64,000 nucleotides of DNA from Pseudoalteromonas shioyasakiensis (GCF_019134595.1 NZ_CP077771.1:62001-126000), one strand, 5' to 3'. Shown: positions 19,521 to 29,104, counted from the stretch's first letter. Program-made: numbers and translations. The notes: a model not told the origin generated them from the sequence alone.

Positions 19521-19536
19521 TTGCCACCGGTGGCAA
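19521..19536. promoter_or_regulatory. Perfect predicted operator between dctP and uxaB
   Basis: ttgccaccggtggcaa, perfect 16-bp palindrome, 56 nt upstream of uxaB. With the degenerate copy at 19490 the centres are 31 bp apart, close to three helical turns, which would put two repressors on the same face. Confidence 0.85.
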
Positions 19537-19591
19537 AATTAACTACTATGTTCTGCAATACACTGTAACAATGCTAAGAGCGGGCACATAA

Positions 19592-21049
19592 ATGCAAACT
19601 TTAAATCGTAAAAACTTTAATAAAAACAAATATCCAACGAGTATAATGCAGTTTGGAGAAGGCAATTTTTTACGTGCATTTGTCGATTGGCAAATAGATA
19701 AGCTTAACGAACAAACAGGTTTAAATGCCGGTGTTGCTATCATCAGACCCATCGACTACGACTCGCTGCCGCTTCTTAATACACAGGATGGCTTATATAC
19801 CTGTATTATTCGTGGTATCAATGAGCAAAACAAACCTGTTTCTGAGCAACGTATTATCAGTTGCGTTAACGAAGAAATCCCTGTTTACAAACAATTTGAC
19901 AACTATTTAAAGCTTGCCGAGAACAGTGACCTTAAAGTCATTTTTTCGAATACTACAGAAGCCGGCATTGAATACATTCCTGATGACAAGTTATCTGATA
20001 CACCTGCAAAGGCATTTCCTGCAAAACTAACGCAATGGTTATTTCACCGCTTCAAGCACTTTAATGGTGCAAGCAGCAGTGGCATGATCATAATCCCTTG
20101 CGAACTTATTGATTATAATGGCGAAAAGCTTAAAGAGATTGTATTGCAGTACAGTCAGTTATGGGATTTACCAAGCGAGTTTGTGAACTGGCTTAACGAG
20201 CACAATCATTTTTGTTCATCCCTCGTTGATCGTATTGTGACGGGATTTCCGCGCGATGAGCATCAAGCTTTACAGCAACAATGCGGTTATTACGACAATT
20301 TCATGGTAACAGCAGAATACTTTCATTTATTTGTAATACAAGGGCCACAGCATTTAGCTGATGTATTACACCTTGAAGGAAGCGACTTAAACATTAAAGT
20401 TGTTGACGATATCGCGCCTTATAAGCAACGAAAAGTGGCTATTTTGAACGGTGCACATACCGCTATGGTTCCACTTGCCTATATGGCAAATATTGATTCG
20501 GTTGGCGAGGCTCTCGCTTCACCTCTGCTTGAAAAATACGTTACTAAACTGATATTTGATGAAATCATCCCTACTCTATCCTTGCCTAAGGAAGAGTTAC
20601 AGGTTTTCGCTAATGACGTATTAAACCGCTTTAGAAACCCTTACATATGTCACCTACTGATGTCTATTTCATTAAATAGTATGACTAAATTCAAAACACG
20701 CTTGTTACCTCAATTAGAGCAATATATTAGCAACAACAAAACTGTACCACCGCTCATCGCAACAGCCATAGCTGGGCAAATATTGTTTTATCGTGGCGAG
20801 CGAAATGGCGACAAAATTGAATTAGCCGACAGTCCAAAGTGGTTGGCTTTATTCAACGAGCAATGGCAACAACATCAGCAAGGATCAATAACAACCTATG
20901 AGCTAGTAAGCTCAGTGTTAGCTGCAAACTGGCATTGGGATAAAGATTTAAATGACGTCGTAGGCCTTACAGATAAAGTGACTGAACAACTAAGTCTAAT
21001 GCTATCAAGCTCAGTTGAACAAACGCTTGTTAACTTATTGGAGTCATAA
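19592..21049 (+). CDS. uxaB: Tagaturonate reductase (altronate oxidoreductase) UxaB
   Basis: 485 residues against 483 in E. coli. It follows the E. coli protein along its whole length: QFGEGNFLRAFVDWQID, TQDGLYTCIIRG, FSNTTEAGI, IIIPCELIDYNGEKL, LVDRIVTGFPRDE, VDDIAPYKQRKVAILNGAHTA and FRNPYICHLLMSIS. This is a cytoplasmic NADH-dependent mannitol-dehydrogenase-superfamily enzyme that reduces D-tagaturonate to D-altronate. The ribosome site is weak. It heads a three-gene plus-strand operon with uxaA and kdgK, under the operators at 19490 and 19521. Confidence 0.95.
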   Translation: MQTLNRKNFNKNKYPTSIMQFGEGNFLRAFVDWQIDKLNEQTGLNAGVAIIRPIDYDSLPLLNTQDGLYTCIIRGINEQNKPVSEQRIISCVNEEIPVYKQFDNYLKLAENSDLKVIFSNTTEAGIEYIPDDKLSDTPAKAFPAKLTQWLFHRFKHFNGASSSGMIIIPCELIDYNGEKLKEIVLQYSQLWDLPSEFVNWLNEHNHFCSSLVDRIVTGFPRDEHQALQQQCGYYDNFMVTAEYFHLFVIQGPQHLADVLHLEGSDLNIKVVDDIAPYKQRKVAILNGAHTAMVPLAYMANIDSVGEALASPLLEKYVTKLIFDEIIPTLSLPKEELQVFANDVLNRFRNPYICHLLMSISLNSMTKFKTRLLPQLEQYISNNKTVPPLIATAIAGQILFYRGERNGDKIELADSPKWLALFNEQWQQHQQGSITTYELVSSVLAANWHWDKDLNDVVGLTDKVTEQLSLMLSSSVEQTLVNLLES

Positions 21050-21051
21050 GC

Positions 21052-22539
21052 ATGAGCAGACTATTACGACTTCATAATACTGATGATGTAGCAATTGCCT
21101 TACAGCCAATCAATGCAAATGAAAGAATCGAATTTGAAGGCTTTTCTTTTACAGCATTAGAAGACATAGATAAGGGTCATAAAGTTGCGCTTAAGCCGAT
21201 TGCTAAGGGTGAGCGGGTCATTAAATATGGCGCCCCAATTGGTTTTGCACTTGAAGATATTAATCCTGGCGCATGGGTACACACACATTGCATCAAAACA
21301 ACGTTGCATGATGAATTAACATACCAATATCAGCCAGAGTTCGTTGCACAAGCCCCCGAGGAGCCATCACCGGAGGTTAATATTTACCGTCGTGCCAATG
21401 GTGAGATTGGTATTCGCAACGAGATATGGTTGATCCCAACCGTTGGCTGCGTGAATGGCATGATCAAACAAATGAAAGATGAGTTTTTACGTAACCATGC
21501 TGATCTTGAAATTGATGGCGTACACATATTTCCACATCAATTTGGCTGCTCTCAGTTAGGCGATGATTTAGAAACCACAAAAGTTTTATTGCAAGATATG
21601 GCCTTACACCCTAATGCCGGTGGCGCGTTAATCGTTGGTCTAGGTTGCGAAAATAACCAATTAGCTGCTTTTAAAGCGGGTTTAGGTGAAATAGACGAAT
21701 CACGAATTAAGTTTTTAATTTCACAACACTCTGATGATGAAGTTGAAGATGGCGTAGCTCTGCTAGAAGAAATCTACAGCGTCGTTAAACACGATAAGCG
21801 AGAAACCGGCAAGCTCAGTGAAGTAAAATTTGGCCTTGAGTGTGGAGGCAGTGATGGCCTATCTGGGATCACAGCCAACCCTATGCTTGGCTACTTCTCT
21901 GATTACTTAATTGCTCAAGGAGGCACGACAGTCCTGACGGAAGTCCCCGAAATGTTTGGTGCAGAGACATTACTCATGTCTCGCTGTAAAGATGAAGAAA
22001 CCTTTAATCAACTTGTCAGCATGATTAATAACTTTAAAGGTTATTACAAAGCACACAATCAGCCTATTTACGAAAACCCTTCTCCTGGCAATAAAAAAGG
22101 CGGAATTAGTACATTAGAAGATAAGTCGTTGGGTTGTACACAAAAGGCTGGCACAAGCAAAGTACAGGCTGTGCTTGAGTATGGTGAACGCTTAAGTGTC
22201 GCTGGTTTAAATTTACTTAATGCACCGGGTAATGATCCCATTGCCACCAGCGCACTTGCCGCTGCAGGCTGTCATATTGTGTTATTCACAACCGGTCGAG
22301 GTACGCCTTATGGTGGCTTTGTGCCGACTTTAAAAATTGCTACTAACTCAGAGCTGGCAAATAAAAAAACGCGCTGGATAGACTTTGATGCAGGTGTGCT
22401 AGTCAGCGGTAAAAGCATGCCTGAAGTACATCAGGAATTTGTCGACTTATTAGTTGAGGTAGTAAACGGTAAGCCAACCTGTAACGAAATAAATGATATT
22501 CGTGAAGTCGCTATTTGGAAAAAAGGAGTCACTCTGTAA
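21052..22539 (+). CDS. uxaA: Altronate dehydratase UxaA
   Basis: 495 residues, equal to the E. coli enzyme. N-terminal SAF domain (about 1-95, with GERVIKYGAPIGFA), then the UxaA catalytic domain: IGIRNEIWLIPTVGCVN, FPHQFGCSQLGDD, GALIVGLGCENNQ, LECGGSDGLSGITANP, LTEVPEMFGAE, and FTTGRGTPYGGFVPTLKIATNS. It dehydrates D-altronate to 2-keto-3-deoxygluconate (KDG). The start is 2 nt after the uxaB stop with GGAG upstream; the stop codon overlaps the kdgK start (TAATG). Confidence 0.95.
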   Translation: MSRLLRLHNTDDVAIALQPINANERIEFEGFSFTALEDIDKGHKVALKPIAKGERVIKYGAPIGFALEDINPGAWVHTHCIKTTLHDELTYQYQPEFVAQAPEEPSPEVNIYRRANGEIGIRNEIWLIPTVGCVNGMIKQMKDEFLRNHADLEIDGVHIFPHQFGCSQLGDDLETTKVLLQDMALHPNAGGALIVGLGCENNQLAAFKAGLGEIDESRIKFLISQHSDDEVEDGVALLEEIYSVVKHDKRETGKLSEVKFGLECGGSDGLSGITANPMLGYFSDYLIAQGGTTVLTEVPEMFGAETLLMSRCKDEETFNQLVSMINNFKGYYKAHNQPIYENPSPGNKKGGISTLEDKSLGCTQKAGTSKVQAVLEYGERLSVAGLNLLNAPGNDPIATSALAAAGCHIVLFTTGRGTPYGGFVPTLKIATNSELANKKTRWIDFDAGVLVSGKSMPEVHQEFVDLLVEVVNGKPTCNEINDIREVAIWKKGVTL

Positions 22540-23459
22540 TGCAGGCTAAAAAAGTCGCCATTATTGGAGAATGTATGGTGGAATTGTCTGGCGAGCTGTT
22601 CACAGCCATGCAACAAAACTTTGGTGGTGACACCATGAACACCGCAATTTACCTAAAGAAATTAGCAGGCGAAAAAGTTGATGTATGTTACTTCACTGCC
22701 ATGGGTGAAGATATATTAAGCCAAGCTATGATAGCTCGTTGGCAGGATTATCAAATAAATTGCGACTTTGTTCTAAAAGATAAGCAAAGACATGCTGGCC
22801 TTTATATGATTCAAACAGATCAACATGGCGAGCGTTCTTTTCAATATTGGCGCAATAATTCTGCAGCAAAATACCTTGTTCAGCAGCCCAAATTTTATAA
22901 TATCATCAATAAATTAACTGAGTTTGATGCTGTTTATTTATCAGGCATTAGTTTGGCAATTTTGCCCCCAGATGATTGCTATGCATTACTTAACGAGCTA
23001 ACCAACTTAAAGCGCGCAGGTGTAAAAATTATTTATGATAGCAATCACAGACCTTTGTTATGGCAATCGGTACAATACTGTCAGGATATTAATAAGCGGA
23101 TGGCGCAATTAGCCGACCTGGCTTTGGTAACGTTTGATGATGAAGCACTGATTTGGAGTTGCAAAGATATTTCAGCTTGTAGAGAGTGGCTTCATGAATT
23201 AGGCGTGAAAGAACTTGTAATTAAAGATGGTGGAAATGGATGCCAATACAGTACGTTAGAGCAGCAAAATGCAACACATTACCCTACCAATAAAATTAAT
23301 AAAGTCATTGATACAACAGCGGCAGGAGATGCATTTAATGCTGGTTTTTTATCGGCTTGGCTGCAGGATCAGGCTATTGAAAAATGCGCAAAACAAGGAA
23401 ATTATATTGCTGGGCAAGTCATTCAGCACTACGGTGCTATCGTTGAGATAACAACCTAA
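22539..23459 (+). CDS. kdgK: 2-keto-3-deoxygluconate kinase KdgK
   Basis: 306 residues from the ATG at 22539, which overlaps the uxaA stop and follows AAAAGGA; an earlier in-frame ATG at 22515 lies inside uxaA without a suitable site. PfkB/ribokinase fold: GECMVELSG at the N-terminus, NFGGDTMNTAIYL for sugar binding, YDSNHRP and the catalytic DTTAAGDAFNAGF with Asp264. It phosphorylates KDG to KDPG, the last step encoded here; the KDPG aldolase that would yield pyruvate and glyceraldehyde-3-phosphate is not in the window. Confidence 0.93.
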   Translation: MQAKKVAIIGECMVELSGELFTAMQQNFGGDTMNTAIYLKKLAGEKVDVCYFTAMGEDILSQAMIARWQDYQINCDFVLKDKQRHAGLYMIQTDQHGERSFQYWRNNSAAKYLVQQPKFYNIINKLTEFDAVYLSGISLAILPPDDCYALLNELTNLKRAGVKIIYDSNHRPLLWQSVQYCQDINKRMAQLADLALVTFDDEALIWSCKDISACREWLHELGVKELVIKDGGNGCQYSTLEQQNATHYPTNKINKVIDTTAAGDAFNAGFLSAWLQDQAIEKCAKQGNYIAGQVIQHYGAIVEITT

Positions 23460-23465
23460 GTTTTA

Positions 23466-23508
23466 CTAAAATAAGGTTTAACCACCAATTAAATTAGTGG
23501 TTAAACCT
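23466..23508. terminator. Inverted repeat / probable terminator between kdgK and receptor
   Basis: Perfect 12-bp stem (23474-23485 with 23497-23508), 11-nt loop. No T-tract follows on the plus strand; on the minus strand a T-rich stretch follows, so it more likely ends the receptor transcript and may block read-through from kdgK. Confidence 0.6.
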
Positions 23509-23534
23509 GCAAATGCGAATAACTTAATAATTAT

Positions 23535-25511
23535 TTAAAAGTTAAAGCCTAGAGAAACCCAATAACGTCGACCATCTTCAACATATCCGTATTCATCTTC
23601 AGTGATTTCTTTATCAAACAGATTATAAACACCAAATCCTAACTTAATGCTGCGGCTTAAATCGTAGTTACCACCAATATCAGCCAAGGTGTAATCTGGC
23701 GCAATCAGACTGTCTTGCGATGGGCCTGTTGTCGGCTGGCTTTCTTCGCCGCGGTAATGAACACGCAGCCAGGTACCTAGCTTATCAACCGGGCGCCAAT
23801 TAACTGAAGTTTGTAAAATATGCTTAGGTAATTGGTTAAGTGGGCTTCCTTTGTATTCACCGGTTTTTTGCTCAGAATCGGTGTAAGTATAATTAGCACT
23901 TACATCAAGCTCACTGGTAATGTCGTAAGATACTGATAACTCAAAGCCTTGCGTAACGGCTTCATCCACATTGACATAGGTCGTTGGCATCGAACCAAAC
24001 TGGTTTGGTCCATCAGTACACTGGGTGAGTGGGCACGAAATACGGGTAATTTTATCTTCAAACTCGTTGTAAAAAACTGTGCTTGAAAGCGATAAATCAC
24101 GGCTGGCATCATAGTAGATACCCATTTCGTAGTTTACTGATTTTTCAGGACTTAAATCTGGGTTACCGTAAATATTACCACCTCGGCTCACTTGCCCCCA
24201 AGCTGCGGTAGATTGACGAATATTCGGCGCTCTAAAGCCTGTTGAGATACCGCCTTTAACAGTCAACGACTTAGTTGCTGTATACACACCATATAAACGC
24301 GGGCTGAAATGGCCCGAAAAATTGCCATCATGATCATAACGAAGACCGGTAGTGAGTTTAAACTGCTTAGTTGCGGCCCACTCATCTTCTGCAAATACTG
24401 ACCACTGCTCGTTCTCAACATGTGTTAAGTCACTAATGCGGTTACTGGTGTAATCGTCTAGCTCTTCTTTTAAATATGACGCACCAAATGCAGCATTATG
24501 ATTGGTAAAAGGTAAAGTCCAGCTGGTTTGCGCATCGGTATTTTCGACGTACATTTCACGAGAGGTATTATCGAATTTATCGTACTTTAAGTAACTGCGT
24601 GATGAGCCAAAGTCATAAAAACCATTATGACTTAATGAGTAGCTTTCTTGGTCATACTCTGTGGTTGATGACTCAGGGCAGCCATTACGGCCACAGCTTT
24701 CGCCTTCAGCTAAAGGAGCAACTGTTTTGCCTAATGTTTCATCGAGTTTTTGTTTTGCAGAGCCTACTTCAAGCATAATTTCATGGCTATCAGAGGGCGT
24801 TAAGATAAACTTAGCTTTGATATTGCTTTGCTCTTTACCACGAAAACCGGCTTCAAAATCATCTTCGTCACGCTTTGAAAACTGGCCAGATAACTGCATA
24901 CCTAATAACTCAGGAATTAAACCACCCGCAGTAAAGAAACTGCCTTGATTGATATTTCCCGAGTCACTTGATTCTTGAATCGTGCTATCTAAGCGTAGTT
25001 CACCGTACCATTTTTCTGGTGTTTTACGGGTAATAATATTGATAACACCACCGATGGCATCTGAGCCATATAGTGAAGACATAGGACCGCGAATAACCTC
25101 GATACGTTCAATCGCTGAAATAGGTGGAGTCCATGCCCCCTCTACACCTGGGCCATCACTGTTTGGGCGAGTTTCACGTGAGGTTTGGCGCTGGCCGTCA
25201 ATTAAAATCAAAGTATATTGACTTGCCATCCCGCGAAGACTGATATCTTTTCTGTCGCCACCACCTGTGACAACCACACCGGGAACATCGGTCATCGCAT
25301 CGGTTAGATCACGGTAAAAACGTTTTTCAAGCTGCTCACGGTCGATAACACTGATACTCGCTGGCGCCTCTTTAAGCATTTGCTCGTAACCGGAAGCCGA
25401 TACAACTATTACTTCCATGTCTTGTTTTTTGTCATCAGCGTATGCAAAATGGGAAAGACCTGCTAACACAGCAGCGGTGAGTGGTAAAACAGAAGAAACA
25501 ACCCTCGTCAT
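23535..25511 (-). CDS. TonB-dependent receptor, catecholate-siderophore/IrgA-like
   Basis: 658 residues. Signal peptide about 1-25, TonB box MEVIVVSASGYEQ, plug with APASISVIDREQLEKRFYRDL, DVPGVVVTGGGDRKDISLRGM, LILIDGQRQTSRETRPNSDG and IERIEVIRGPMSSLYGSDAIGGVINIITRK. The barrel ends YWVSLGFNF. The long plug loop RQTSRETRPN is typical of FepA/IrgA/CirA-type receptors for enterobactin-like catecholates. A Fur box lies 26 nt upstream of the start. A LysR gene is divergent, but iron repression is the more obvious control. Confidence 0.88.
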   Translation of the reverse strand: MTRVVSSVLPLTAAVLAGLSHFAYADDKKQDMEVIVVSASGYEQMLKEAPASISVIDREQLEKRFYRDLTDAMTDVPGVVVTGGGDRKDISLRGMASQYTLILIDGQRQTSRETRPNSDGPGVEGAWTPPISAIERIEVIRGPMSSLYGSDAIGGVINIITRKTPEKWYGELRLDSTIQESSDSGNINQGSFFTAGGLIPELLGMQLSGQFSKRDEDDFEAGFRGKEQSNIKAKFILTPSDSHEIMLEVGSAKQKLDETLGKTVAPLAEGESCGRNGCPESSTTEYDQESYSLSHNGFYDFGSSRSYLKYDKFDNTSREMYVENTDAQTSWTLPFTNHNAAFGASYLKEELDDYTSNRISDLTHVENEQWSVFAEDEWAATKQFKLTTGLRYDHDGNFSGHFSPRLYGVYTATKSLTVKGGISTGFRAPNIRQSTAAWGQVSRGGNIYGNPDLSPEKSVNYEMGIYYDASRDLSLSSTVFYNEFEDKITRISCPLTQCTDGPNQFGSMPTTYVNVDEAVTQGFELSVSYDITSELDVSANYTYTDSEQKTGEYKGSPLNQLPKHILQTSVNWRPVDKLGTWLRVHYRGEESQPTTGPSQDSLIAPDYTLADIGGNYDLSRSIKLGFGVYNLFDKEITEDEYGYVEDGRRYWVSLGFNF

Positions 25512-25536
25512 AATAATACTCCGTGACTTTTTGTTT

Positions 25537-25555
25537 ATAAATGATAATAATTAGC
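25537..25555. promoter_or_regulatory. Putative Fur box upstream of catecholate-type receptor
   Basis: ataaatgataataattagc matches the Fur consensus at 14 of 19 positions, including an intact GATAAT core, between the divergent receptor and LysR genes. Confidence 0.6.
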
Positions 25556-25629
25556 GTTTGCATACTAATGAGAAGTCCCGATTTTCACAATTTACGATTT
25601 CTTAAAACTGAATTAAGAAGGCCTGAACC

Positions 25630-26538
25630 ATGAATTCCAAGCTGATCAAAACATTGCGTGTATTTTCTCGTACTGTTGAAACGGGCAATATGAGCAGTGC
25701 AGCTGCAGAGTTATCGATGACCACATCGGCTGTCAGCCAACACATTAAGCAATTAGAGCAAGAAATCGGGTTAAGCCTATTTAACCGCAGCCCACGCGAA
25801 CTCACGTTAACCGAGGCGGGCCATCTGTATTATCAAAGCTGTTTAAAAATACTAGCTGTGGCTGATCAAGCCAGTACGCAATTGCAACAATTACAAAATA
25901 AGCCCAGTGGCGAGCTCAAATTAGTTGCGCCTGTGGGGTTTGGCGGCGGCCTATTAAGCGAGCCATTAGATCGCTTAATTAACGAGTTTGATGATTTACG
26001 TATTCAGTTAATTTTGACTGATGAGCCAATTGATATGATCAAATGCGGTGCTGACCTAGCGATTGCGATTGGCCCATTAACTGACTCTAACCTCGTTGCT
26101 CGTAAATTAGCTACTTGGCCGTTAAAGCTATGCGCTCATAAAGACCATGCAATTAGCAAACTCGATAAAGCAAGTTGGGATGACCTTGGCAACTTTGCCC
26201 GTATCGCCCACAGCAACGCCGACAGTAATGCGTTTAACCCATTAACGCTGGCAAGCAAGCCATTACCAAAAGCGAAGATCACCGTAAATAATATGCAAAG
26301 CTTAATTAAATTAGTGTGTGATGGTGTTGGCTATGGCGTGCTACCAGAGCCAGAAGTCAGGCATTTATTAAAATCGAAAGAGCTGGTTGAAATTGCACCC
26401 GAATGGGCAATGCCAAATTACACTGTTTATGCCGTAACACCAGCCAGAGACAGCTTAGCGGCAAAAACAAAAACTGCCATTGATACATTAAAATTGTGCT
26501 TTAACCATGTTTCTAAGCACGTTGAATTAGTTGATTAA
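25630..26538 (+). CDS. LysR-family transcriptional regulator
   Basis: 302 residues. N-terminal winged helix-turn-helix (TLRVFSRTVETGNMSSAAAELSMTTSAVSQHIKQLEQEIG then LFNRSPRELTLTEAG), a linker helix, and a two-lobed substrate-binding-protein-like domain (ELKLVAPVGFGG, ADLAIAIGPL, GVGYGVLPEPEV). It belongs to the broad DsdA/CrgA-like subgroup. It is divergent from the catecholate receptor; a 12-bp-stem terminator follows. The target is unknown: the neighbouring LysE exporter is convergent, so it is not an obvious lysG-lysE pair. Confidence 0.85.
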   Translation: MNSKLIKTLRVFSRTVETGNMSSAAAELSMTTSAVSQHIKQLEQEIGLSLFNRSPRELTLTEAGHLYYQSCLKILAVADQASTQLQQLQNKPSGELKLVAPVGFGGGLLSEPLDRLINEFDDLRIQLILTDEPIDMIKCGADLAIAIGPLTDSNLVARKLATWPLKLCAHKDHAISKLDKASWDDLGNFARIAHSNADSNAFNPLTLASKPLPKAKITVNNMQSLIKLVCDGVGYGVLPEPEVRHLLKSKELVEIAPEWAMPNYTVYAVTPARDSLAAKTKTAIDTLKLCFNHVSKHVELVD

Positions 26539-26548
26539 GACGCTATAA

Positions 26549-26590
26549 GGATAATACCCATTTTCGGTATGCGGATGGGTATTATCCAAA
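26549..26590 (+). terminator. Terminator between LysR and LysE genes
   Basis: Perfect 12-bp stem (26549-26560 with 26576-26587) and 15-nt loop, between two convergent genes. T-tracts are short, so it could be a bidirectional but moderate terminator. Confidence 0.65.
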
Positions 26591-26596
26591 TTAAAA

Positions 26597-27226
26597 TTAA
26601 CCGAGCGCCAGCCAAACTCCCACGCACATCATAAGTGCGCCAGCAATACGGTTTAACCACTTCACATTGTCGCCTTTATCTAAAAATAGCCTTAAGCTTT
26701 TACCGCCTGTTGCGTAAATCATCATACAGATAAATTCGCTCAGCATAATAATGCCTACTAATACAGCAAGCTGTGGGGCAACCGCTAAATCAACATTAAT
26801 AAACGGAGGGAGTAAAGAAATCATAAATGCCCACCCTTTTGGGTTTGCAATGGCAGTAATATAACCTTGTGAAAACAATTGCCCACGGCCAATTTGTTGC
26901 TGTGTATCATCTTTAGGTTTAAAGCTGGTTTTAGCGCGCCACATATTAAACCCTAGGTAAATTAAGTACGCGCCACCTAGGTATTTTAAAAAGGCAAATA
27001 ACTCAGGGTAATTAAGCATAATACTGGCAACCCCAATCACCGCTGCAATGGCTACCGTGGCCACGCCTAACACCTCGCCGACCATCATCCACAGCGTACG
27101 TCGAATGCCCACACTCATCCCCAACGTCATGGCGAGCGTCATACACATACCAGGTGTAATAGAAACAAAGAAAAAGGTCGGAATAAAAACCGCGAGTACT
27201 GCTAAATCGAGCATAAATGCAATCAC
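26597..27226 (-). CDS. LysE/RhtB-family amino-acid exporter
   Basis: 209 residues, six hydrophobic helices, the standard family size. Marks: FFVSITPGMCMTLAMTLGMSVGIRRTL at the N-terminus (the conserved PGP-like motif here reads TPGMCM), LGGAYLIYLGFNMWR and AIANPKGWAFMISLLPPF. The family exports amino acids or homoserine lactone-like compounds from the cytoplasm. The PGM in place of PGP is a small departure. Substrate unknown. Confidence 0.87.
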   Translation of the reverse strand: MIAFMLDLAVLAVFIPTFFFVSITPGMCMTLAMTLGMSVGIRRTLWMMVGEVLGVATVAIAAVIGVASIMLNYPELFAFLKYLGGAYLIYLGFNMWRAKTSFKPKDDTQQQIGRGQLFSQGYITAIANPKGWAFMISLLPPFINVDLAVAPQLAVLVGIIMLSEFICMMIYATGGKSLRLFLDKGDNVKWLNRIAGALMMCVGVWLALG

Positions 27227-27305
27227 ATGTTTATTGCTTAAAAAGAGAAAGCGATTAAATCACATTCACTTAAATAAGCAAACAAACACGCGATTGCTAA
27301 CAGGG

Positions 27306-28064
27306 TTATAAAAACATACCGCCCGATGCTTCAATGCGCTGCCCAGTCACCCAACGGTTTTCATCACCGAGTAACTGCGCAATCATAGGACCAATATCAT
27401 CAGCTTGGCCAACCCGTCCCATCGCTGTAAATGAACTCACTAATTGAGCAACATGCTCATTATCACGGACAGCACCGCCACCAAAATCAGTGGCAATTGC
27501 ACCAGGTGCGACGACATTCACGGCAATATTGCGTGCAGCAAGCTCCTTTGCCATGTATTTGGTTAATACCTCAACGGCACCTTTCATGGTGGCGTAGGCC
27601 GCTTTTCCCGGTAATGCAAAACGTGTCAGCCCTGAAGATAAGTTAATAATACGCCCACCATCATTGATCATCTCATGCAATGTTTGCGTTAAGAAAAACA
27701 CACCTTTTACATGTACATTCATCAAATTATCAAACATTGCTTCACTCGTATCAGCAAATGCACTGTCACTGCCATGACCTGCATTATTGATTAAATAATC
27801 AAATCGAGACGTTTGCCATTGTGTTGCTAAGGTACTTTCAAGTGATTGTTTAAATTCAGCAAAACCTAAAATATCGCTCACATCAAGTTGAATGGCGACC
27901 GCTTTTGCCCCCAGCGCTGCTACTTCCTCTACAACCTGCTGCGCTTCATCTTTATGGCTTCTGTAAGTAAACACGCAATCAATGTTCTTACGTGCCAAAC
28001 TTAAAACTGTATTTTTACCTAAACCGCGATTACCACCTGTGATCACTGCAATTTTATTGCTCAT
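27306..28064 (-). CDS. SDR-family oxidoreductase
   Basis: 252 residues from ATG 28064, which has AAGGG upstream; the 36 extra residues of the longer open frame have no ribosome site and do not look like protein. Classical short-chain dehydrogenase: nucleotide-binding TGGNRGLGKNT, NNAG, catalytic S-x(12)-Y-x-x-x-K (SSGLTRFALPGKAAYATMKGA) and the PGAIATDF loop. It uses NAD(P)H to interconvert a carbonyl and an alcohol. A LysR gene is divergent with 110 nt between, the usual sign of control by that regulator. Confidence 0.88.
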   Translation of the reverse strand: MSNKIAVITGGNRGLGKNTVLSLARKNIDCVFTYRSHKDEAQQVVEEVAALGAKAVAIQLDVSDILGFAEFKQSLESTLATQWQTSRFDYLINNAGHGSDSAFADTSEAMFDNLMNVHVKGVFFLTQTLHEMINDGGRIINLSSGLTRFALPGKAAYATMKGAVEVLTKYMAKELAARNIAVNVVAPGAIATDFGGGAVRDNEHVAQLVSSFTAMGRVGQADDIGPMIAQLLGDENRWVTGQRIEASGGMFL

Positions 28065-28174
28065 CGTGTTTACCCTTTTGCTTTGAAGTAATTGTGAGCA
28101 ACCAGTATATTTACACTGCAAAACCAGATAAACCATGTAAAATTGAATTAACTGTTCGTAAATAACAAACAATC

Positions 28175-29080
28175 ATGAATGAACTGAATGCCATGAAAAC
28201 CTTTGTTCAGGTTGCAGAGCTAAAAAGCTTTTCGGCTGCAGCACTTGCACTGAGCATGCCTAAATCATCTGTCTCGCAGTTGGTCAAACAACTCGAAGAT
28301 ACGTTAGGTGCTCGGCTTTTAAACCGCACAACAAGGCGAGTTACGCTGACCAATGAAGGCACTGTGTTTTATCAGCGCTGCAAAGATATGCTTGCTGATA
28401 TAGACGAACTACAAACCCTATTTCATAAAAAAGACGAAGCGTTATCAGGGCGTCTTAGAGTAGATATGCCACAGCCAATTAGCAGACGTTTAGTGCTGCC
28501 GAATCTAGACAGCTTTTTATCTGCACACCCGCAATTAGAGATTGAACTGAGTAGTTCTGACAGACGAGTTAACCTCATTGAAGAAGGCTTTGATTGCGTA
28601 GTGCGAGTCGGTCAATTAGAAGACTCATCGCTGATTGCGAAAAGAATAGGCCACTGCCCGATGATTAACTGTGTAAGCCCAGGTTATATTAAAAACTATG
28701 GCAACATCACAAAACTTAGCGATTTAGCCGAGCACTACATTGTTCGCTATAGCCAAACACTCGGCCAACTTGACCCAGGCTTTGAATACCAAGATACACA
28801 AGGCGATTGGCAAACCCTGACCATGAAATCACAGCTCACAGTTAACAATACGGATGCCTATAAAGCAGCCTGTTTAGCAGGGCTTGGCCTTATTCAAGTG
28901 CCTAGTCATGGGGTTCTCGACGAGCTCAGCCGTGGTGAACTTATCCAAGTTTTACCTGACTATAATTTGCCGCCCATGCCTATGAATATCGTCTACCCAA
29001 ATAGACGTCATTTACCAAGGCGTACCCGAGTGTTTATTGATTGGTTAAGCGAGCAATTAAAACCGATTACGCAGAGCTAA
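28175..29080 (+). CDS. LysR-family regulator divergent from SDR gene
   Basis: 302 residues. DNA-binding domain MKTFVQVAELKSFSAAALALSMPKSSVSQLVKQLEDTLGARLL and NRTTRRVTLTNEG, effector domain of the CrgA-type subgroup (RLRVDMPQPISRR, FDCVVRVGQLEDSSLIAKRIG, AGLGLIQVP). Two starts are possible, ATG 28175 or 28193; neither has a clear ribosome site. Divergent arrangement with the SDR gene suggests it controls that gene. Confidence 0.85.
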   Translation: MNELNAMKTFVQVAELKSFSAAALALSMPKSSVSQLVKQLEDTLGARLLNRTTRRVTLTNEGTVFYQRCKDMLADIDELQTLFHKKDEALSGRLRVDMPQPISRRLVLPNLDSFLSAHPQLEIELSSSDRRVNLIEEGFDCVVRVGQLEDSSLIAKRIGHCPMINCVSPGYIKNYGNITKLSDLAEHYIVRYSQTLGQLDPGFEYQDTQGDWQTLTMKSQLTVNNTDAYKAACLAGLGLIQVPSHGVLDELSRGELIQVLPDYNLPPMPMNIVYPNRRHLPRRTRVFIDWLSEQLKPITQS

Positions 29081-29104
29081 GATGCTTGCTAAATGCGCTT
29101 CTGT

